The translations under genes were made by a program, and so were the position numbers. Positions 33,033 through 35,116 of a stretch of 35,116 nucleotides of DNA are shown here, piece after piece; the first letter of the stretch is position 1; every line of letters starts with the position of its first letter. Source of the stretch: JBBRNH01 sp038230415 (GTDB taxonomy: Bacteria > Bacteroidota > Bacteroidia > Cytophagales > Spirosomataceae). The notes beneath the pieces are model-generated. The model did not search any database. It was not told the DNA's origin and was given only the letters and a program-made list of their open reading frames with translations. Location: NCBI GenBank assembly GCA_038230415.1, contig JBBRNH010000060.1, forward strand, positions 1 to 35,116, read 5' to 3'.

Positions 33033-33425
33033 TCAGAACATGGCCCGGAGCAGCAACGCCCAGCCCGCCAGCAACAGCACTCCGCCGAGGGGCGTGATGG
33101 CACCGAGCCAGGTGATATTGGTAGCACACAGCACGTACAACGACCCCGAAAACACCAGTACGCCAGCCAGAAACAGATTGCCTGACCAGGTGAGGTACTG
33201 CACGGCCTGGAGTTTTCGGAACGCCGGATCGTATTGAGCAATCCAGAGCAACGCCCCAACCGCCAGCAATGCCAGAGCGTGATAAAACTGGTATTTCACG
33301 GCGGTCTCGAACGTGTCGAGTCGGCCCGAAGCCGTGAGGGTAGCCCGCAACGCGTGTGCGCCAAACGCGCCGAGGGTAACGCCCAAAAAACCCAGAACGG
33401 CCCCTGATTGAATGAAAAATTTCAT
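33033..33425 (-). CDS. DUF423 family small membrane protein (YgdD-like)
   Basis: 130 residues from the ATG at 33425. The open frame runs to 33533, but the 36 extra codons come from the palindromic repeat and the end of yggS and are rejected. The family features are clear: GAVLGFLGVTLGAFGAHALRATL (N-terminal helix), KYQFYHALALLAVGAL, YLTWSGNLFLAGVLVFSGSLYVL and ITPLGGVLLLAGWALLLR; four membrane helices. Inner membrane, function unknown. The stop abuts the cytochrome gene's stop. It lies 31 bases after the yggS stop on the same strand. Confidence 0.93.
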   Translation of the reverse strand: MKFFIQSGAVLGFLGVTLGAFGAHALRATLTASGRLDTFETAVKYQFYHALALLAVGALLWIAQYDPAFRKLQAVQYLTWSGNLFLAGVLVFSGSLYVLCATNITWLGAITPLGGVLLLAGWALLLRAMF

Positions 33426-33431
33426 GGTTAC

Positions 33432-33454
33432 GTAGAGACGCATACTTGCGTCTC
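33432..33454. repeat. Dispersed palindromic repeat, copy 2 (GTAGAGACG arm)
   Basis: Begins GTAGAGACGCA (33432-33442); an 8-base perfect stem pairs GAGACGCA (33435-33442) with TGCGTCTC (33447-33454) around a TACT loop. It shares GTAGAGACG and GCGTCTC with the element at 7996-8023. It lies between yggS and the DUF423 gene. Confidence 0.7.
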
Positions 33455-33456
33455 GT

Positions 33457-34119
33457 TTAGTTGCGTGACCCAAAAATAGCACTGCCAACCCGCACCATCG
33501 TGCTGCCTTCGTCAACGGCAACTGGATAATCACCGCTCATGCCCATCGAAAGGGTATTAAACTGCACGTTGGCCCGCCGGATAGTTGCCAGTTCGTCATA
33601 CAGCGTCTTCAGGCTCCGAAATTCCCGCCGAACCTGCGTCGTATTATCGGTATTGGTTGCCAAGCCCATCAGGCCGGTGATGCAGACGCTGGTCAGCGCG
33701 TCAAAAGCCGGATCATTGAGCAGGGCGCGGGCTTCGTCGGGCAGCAGGCCGAACTTGGTGTCCTCGTCGGCAATATAAATCTGGAGCAGACAGTTAATCA
33801 CGCGGTTGTTTTTGGCGGCCTGTCTGTTGATTTCGTCTATCAGTTTCAGACTGTCAACGGCGTGAATGAGCTGCACAAACGGGGCCATGTATTTCACTTT
33901 ATTGGTTTGCAGGTGGCCGATCTGGTGCCAAAGGAGGTCGGCGGGCAGTTGGGGCTGTTTCTCAGTCATTTCCTGCACCCGGTTTTCGCCAAAATCACGG
34001 CACCCGGCAGCGTAGGCTTCCTGCAAGAGCGCAATGGGCTTGGTTTTCGTAACGGCCACGAGCGTTACGGCGGGCGGCAGCGTAGCCCGGATTTGGTTCA
34101 GGTTGTCAGATATAGTCAT
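33457..34119 (-). CDS. yggS: YggS family pyridoxal phosphate homeostasis protein
   Basis: 220 residues from the ATG at 34119 (an ATG at 34134 would add five). The PLP-binding lysine block is VTLVAVTKTKPIALLQEAYAAGCRDFGENRVQE. Next come HQIGHLQTNKVKY, a helix with AVDSLKLIDEINRQA, GLMGLATNTDN and the PLP-phosphate and C-terminal motif FNTLSMGMSGDYPVAVDEGSTMVRVGSAIFG. Cytosolic; binds PLP and buffers its level and amino acid metabolism. The start region (34084-34119) is duplicated at 34667-34702, so the 5' end has been re-created or copied next to an inserted AT-rich segment. Confidence 0.95.
   Translation of the reverse strand: MTISDNLNQIRATLPPAVTLVAVTKTKPIALLQEAYAAGCRDFGENRVQEMTEKQPQLPADLLWHQIGHLQTNKVKYMAPFVQLIHAVDSLKLIDEINRQAAKNNRVINCLLQIYIADEDTKFGLLPDEARALLNDPAFDALTSVCITGLMGLATNTDNTTQVRREFRSLKTLYDELATIRRANVQFNTLSMGMSGDYPVAVDEGSTMVRVGSAIFGSRN
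34084..34107. repeat. Direct repeat, left copy (5' part of yggS)
   Basis: A 24-base block ending GATTTGGTTCAGGTTGTC, repeated at 34667-34690 with 23 of 24 positions equal. Similarity continues more weakly to the start-codon CAT (34117-34119 and 34700-34702). Confidence 0.8.
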
Positions 34120-34163
34120 CGGGACCTGTGTCATTTGTATGCTTTACCGTAAGGTATGAGCCA

Positions 34164-34337
34164 TCAGCCAAACACCTTATCAATAAAGGCTTTGAAAGCG
34201 TTAACATCGCTACCACGCTCAGTGCCGGTGTATGCATTATTGTCCATATTTCGGAACTGACCGAATGTAACGACTCCTAACGCAACGAACAAGCCAACTA
34301 CCACCAACGTGTATATCCCTAAGTCTGCGTCTTCCAT
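34164..34337 (-). CDS. Very small membrane protein, second of an AT-rich pair
   Basis: 57 residues, found by reading the strand by eye. MEDADLGIYT is followed by a membrane helix (LVVVGLFVALGVVTF, about 11-25) and a soluble tail with NMDNNAYTG and FKAFIDKVFG. The ATG at 34337 is one base after the stop of the 64-residue gene, so the two should be translated together. AT-rich. No family recognised. Gene content of the pair recalls neither toxin-antitoxin nor any transporter I can name. Confidence 0.6.
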   Translation of the reverse strand: MEDADLGIYTLVVVGLFVALGVVTFGQFRNMDNNAYTGTERGSDVNAFKAFIDKVFG

Positions 34338-34338
34338 G

Positions 34339-34533
34339 CTATCGTTTAAACTTCAGGTTAAAATATACCAGGACCAGTAAAATGGTAGGCGGCCATAATC
34401 CGATAAATATAGCTCTCATCGGGTTTTTCAAGACGACATAGTAATACTCTGAGATAAATATCAATGCTATTGCAGCGAAGAAAATGGCGAATTCAACTAA
34501 TTTGAGTCTGTTTCCCATGCGAGTTAACTGCAT
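34339..34533 (-). CDS. Very small membrane protein, first of an AT-rich pair
   Basis: 64 residues from the ATG at 34533 (an ATG at 34518, MGNRLKLVEF, is an alternative). Two membrane helices: FAIFFAAIALIFISEYYYVV (about 15-34) and AIFIGLWPPTILLVLVYF (about 41-58), with a basic end KFKR. The stop is one base before the start of the 57-residue gene. AT-rich, unlike its neighbours. Function unknown. It lies inside the segment flanked by the yggS-derived direct repeats. Confidence 0.58.
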   Translation of the reverse strand: MQLTRMGNRLKLVEFAIFFAAIALIFISEYYYVVLKNPMRAIFIGLWPPTILLVLVYFNLKFKR

Positions 34534-34573
34534 TACCGGAAATGTGAAGGCGACTAATGCGTATGATAAGCCA

Positions 34574-34702
34574 TTAGCTACTTATAAGGTTCTCTAACCT
34601 ACAAATCAGCCTGTCTGATTCTGATATCTGTGAGAGTAGCAGGCCACGCATAACAGACTGAGGAAAAGCCCTGATTTGGTTCAGGTTGTCGGTCATGGTC
34701 AT
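34574..34702 (-). pseudogene. yggS 5' stub left beside the inserted segment
   Basis: From the ATG at 34702 the frame reads MTMTDNLNQIRA, nearly the same as the MTISDNLNQIRA start of yggS, and then turns to unrelated sequence (FPQSVMRGLL) before stopping at 34574. Homology to yggS ends after about 12 codons, so this is a fragment, not a gene. A longer open frame from upstream exists (to 34843) but has no support. The rest of 34534-34837 (304 bases with no gene) holds only this stub and the divergent start region of the last gene. Confidence 0.65.
34667..34690. repeat. Direct repeat, right copy
   Basis: The copy of 34084-34107 with one mismatch (T at 34672 for G). It marks the far boundary of the AT-rich segment. 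Confidence 0.8.
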
Positions 34703-34837
34703 TTCCGGCAAAGCCGACAAAGAAGGAGTTGAGAAATCTGGCAAATGCCGTAGCTTTTGCCCAAAATCAGCTAATGAGCAATAAACAGGCGCATCGGTCG
34801 GTTTACAAAACATGACCCAACTAACCGTGTAACCAAT

Positions 34838-35116
34838 ATGCAACCAATGGAACCCCGCCCGGCCCGCCCGAATAACAGCCGGAACTACCTGCTGGCCGCC
34901 CTCCTGATTTTGGCCGCGCTGAACGTGCTACTGCTGTATTTTTATTATCAGGAACGCGAAACCAACAAAACCAAAGATGCTACCATCGCCGTGAAAACGG
35001 AAGAAGTGCTGGCAACGAAAACCAAACTCGATTCGATCTCGAATCAGTTAGACCTCAAAATTGCCGAAATTCAGAAACTTGGCGGCAGCGTTGACTCGCT
35101 CATTGCCCTGCGGCAG
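34838..35116 (+). CDS. Membrane-anchored coiled-coil protein (5' part)
   Basis: 93 residues before the window ends. After a Pro/Arg-rich cytoplasmic N-terminus (MQPMEPRPARPNNSRN) comes one membrane helix (YLLAALLILAALNVLLLYFYY, about 17-37) and then a heptad-rich segment (TKDATIAVKTEEVLATKTKLDSISNQLDLKIAEIQKL) that predicts a long coiled coil outside the inner membrane. This layout is common in Bacteroidota proteins of unknown role. The frame stays open to the last base, so the rest is missing. Confidence 0.75.
   Translation, partial: MQPMEPRPARPNNSRNYLLAALLILAALNVLLLYFYYQERETNKTKDATIAVKTEEVLATKTKLDSISNQLDLKIAEIQKLGGSVDSLIALRQ

Noticed and set aside
33426..33533. Longer DUF423 start at 33533
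   Set aside because: The added residues are encoded by the palindromic repeat and the end of yggS; the family starts at MKFFIQSGAVLGFLG.
34574..34843. 89-residue open frame containing the yggS stub
   Set aside because: Only the 12 codons after 34702 have homology; the upstream half has no start or domain and overlaps the last gene's upstream region.
1..35116. CRISPR arrays, tRNA, rRNA, integrases, transposases
   Set aside because: None could be supported by eye; the repeats found are single palindromes, a fold-back, and one direct repeat pair.

Overview
The window looks like chromosome of a Bacteroidota bacterium of the order Cytophagales, most like the Spirosoma/Rudanella/Fibrella group. 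The evidence is a type IX secretion (T9SS) cargo protein with a gliding-associated C-terminal domain, a PorP/SprF-family partner, a T9SS type A sorting domain, a TAnnTTTG-type promoter box, few Shine-Dalgarno sequences, and GC-rich genes broken by a few AT-rich patches. No rRNA, tRNA, CRISPR array, transposase or integrase was seen.

Layout. 1-273 is the 3' end of an rlmD-like rRNA methyltransferase. 275-2265 is an AT-rich two-gene island on the minus strand: an ABC/SMC-type ATPase overlapped by a protein with a PD-(D/E)XK-like motif. It is the best candidate here for an undescribed defence-type system. 2345-7980 holds a giant PKD/Ig-like secreted protein, divergent from its probable secretion partner of the PorP/SprF family. 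8041-12267 carries glyA, tatC and a secreted beta-propeller protein.

From 22131 down to 12268 runs a long minus-strand cluster: SpoIIM-like, membrane protein, DUF4129, DUF4350, MoxR, then three genes that look interposed (unknown exported protein, TPR protein, C-terminally short YhcG/DUF1016 nuclease), then DUF58 and a DUF4349 lipoprotein. A fold-back repeat sits exactly at the MoxR edge of the interposed segment and encodes part of the next protein's signal peptide.

22227-24619 has a small secreted cationic protein, typA/bipA with a bidirectional terminator, and a small membrane protein. 24871-28703 has a serpin lipoprotein, a Cys-rich lipoprotein, and an ECF sigma factor translationally overlapping a protein that appears to join an anti-sigma-like inner-membrane segment to an outer-membrane barrel. 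28823-33032 has a Tat-exported sugar isomerase-like protein, two small unknown proteins and a PVC-type cytochrome c/dehydrogenase. 33033-34119 has a DUF423 protein and yggS.

After yggS, an AT-rich stretch of about 550 bases carries two tiny membrane-protein genes. It is flanked by a 24-base direct repeat (23/24 identical) derived from the 5' end of yggS, and it leaves a yggS stub on the far side. This looks like a small inserted element. The window ends inside a membrane-anchored coiled-coil protein.
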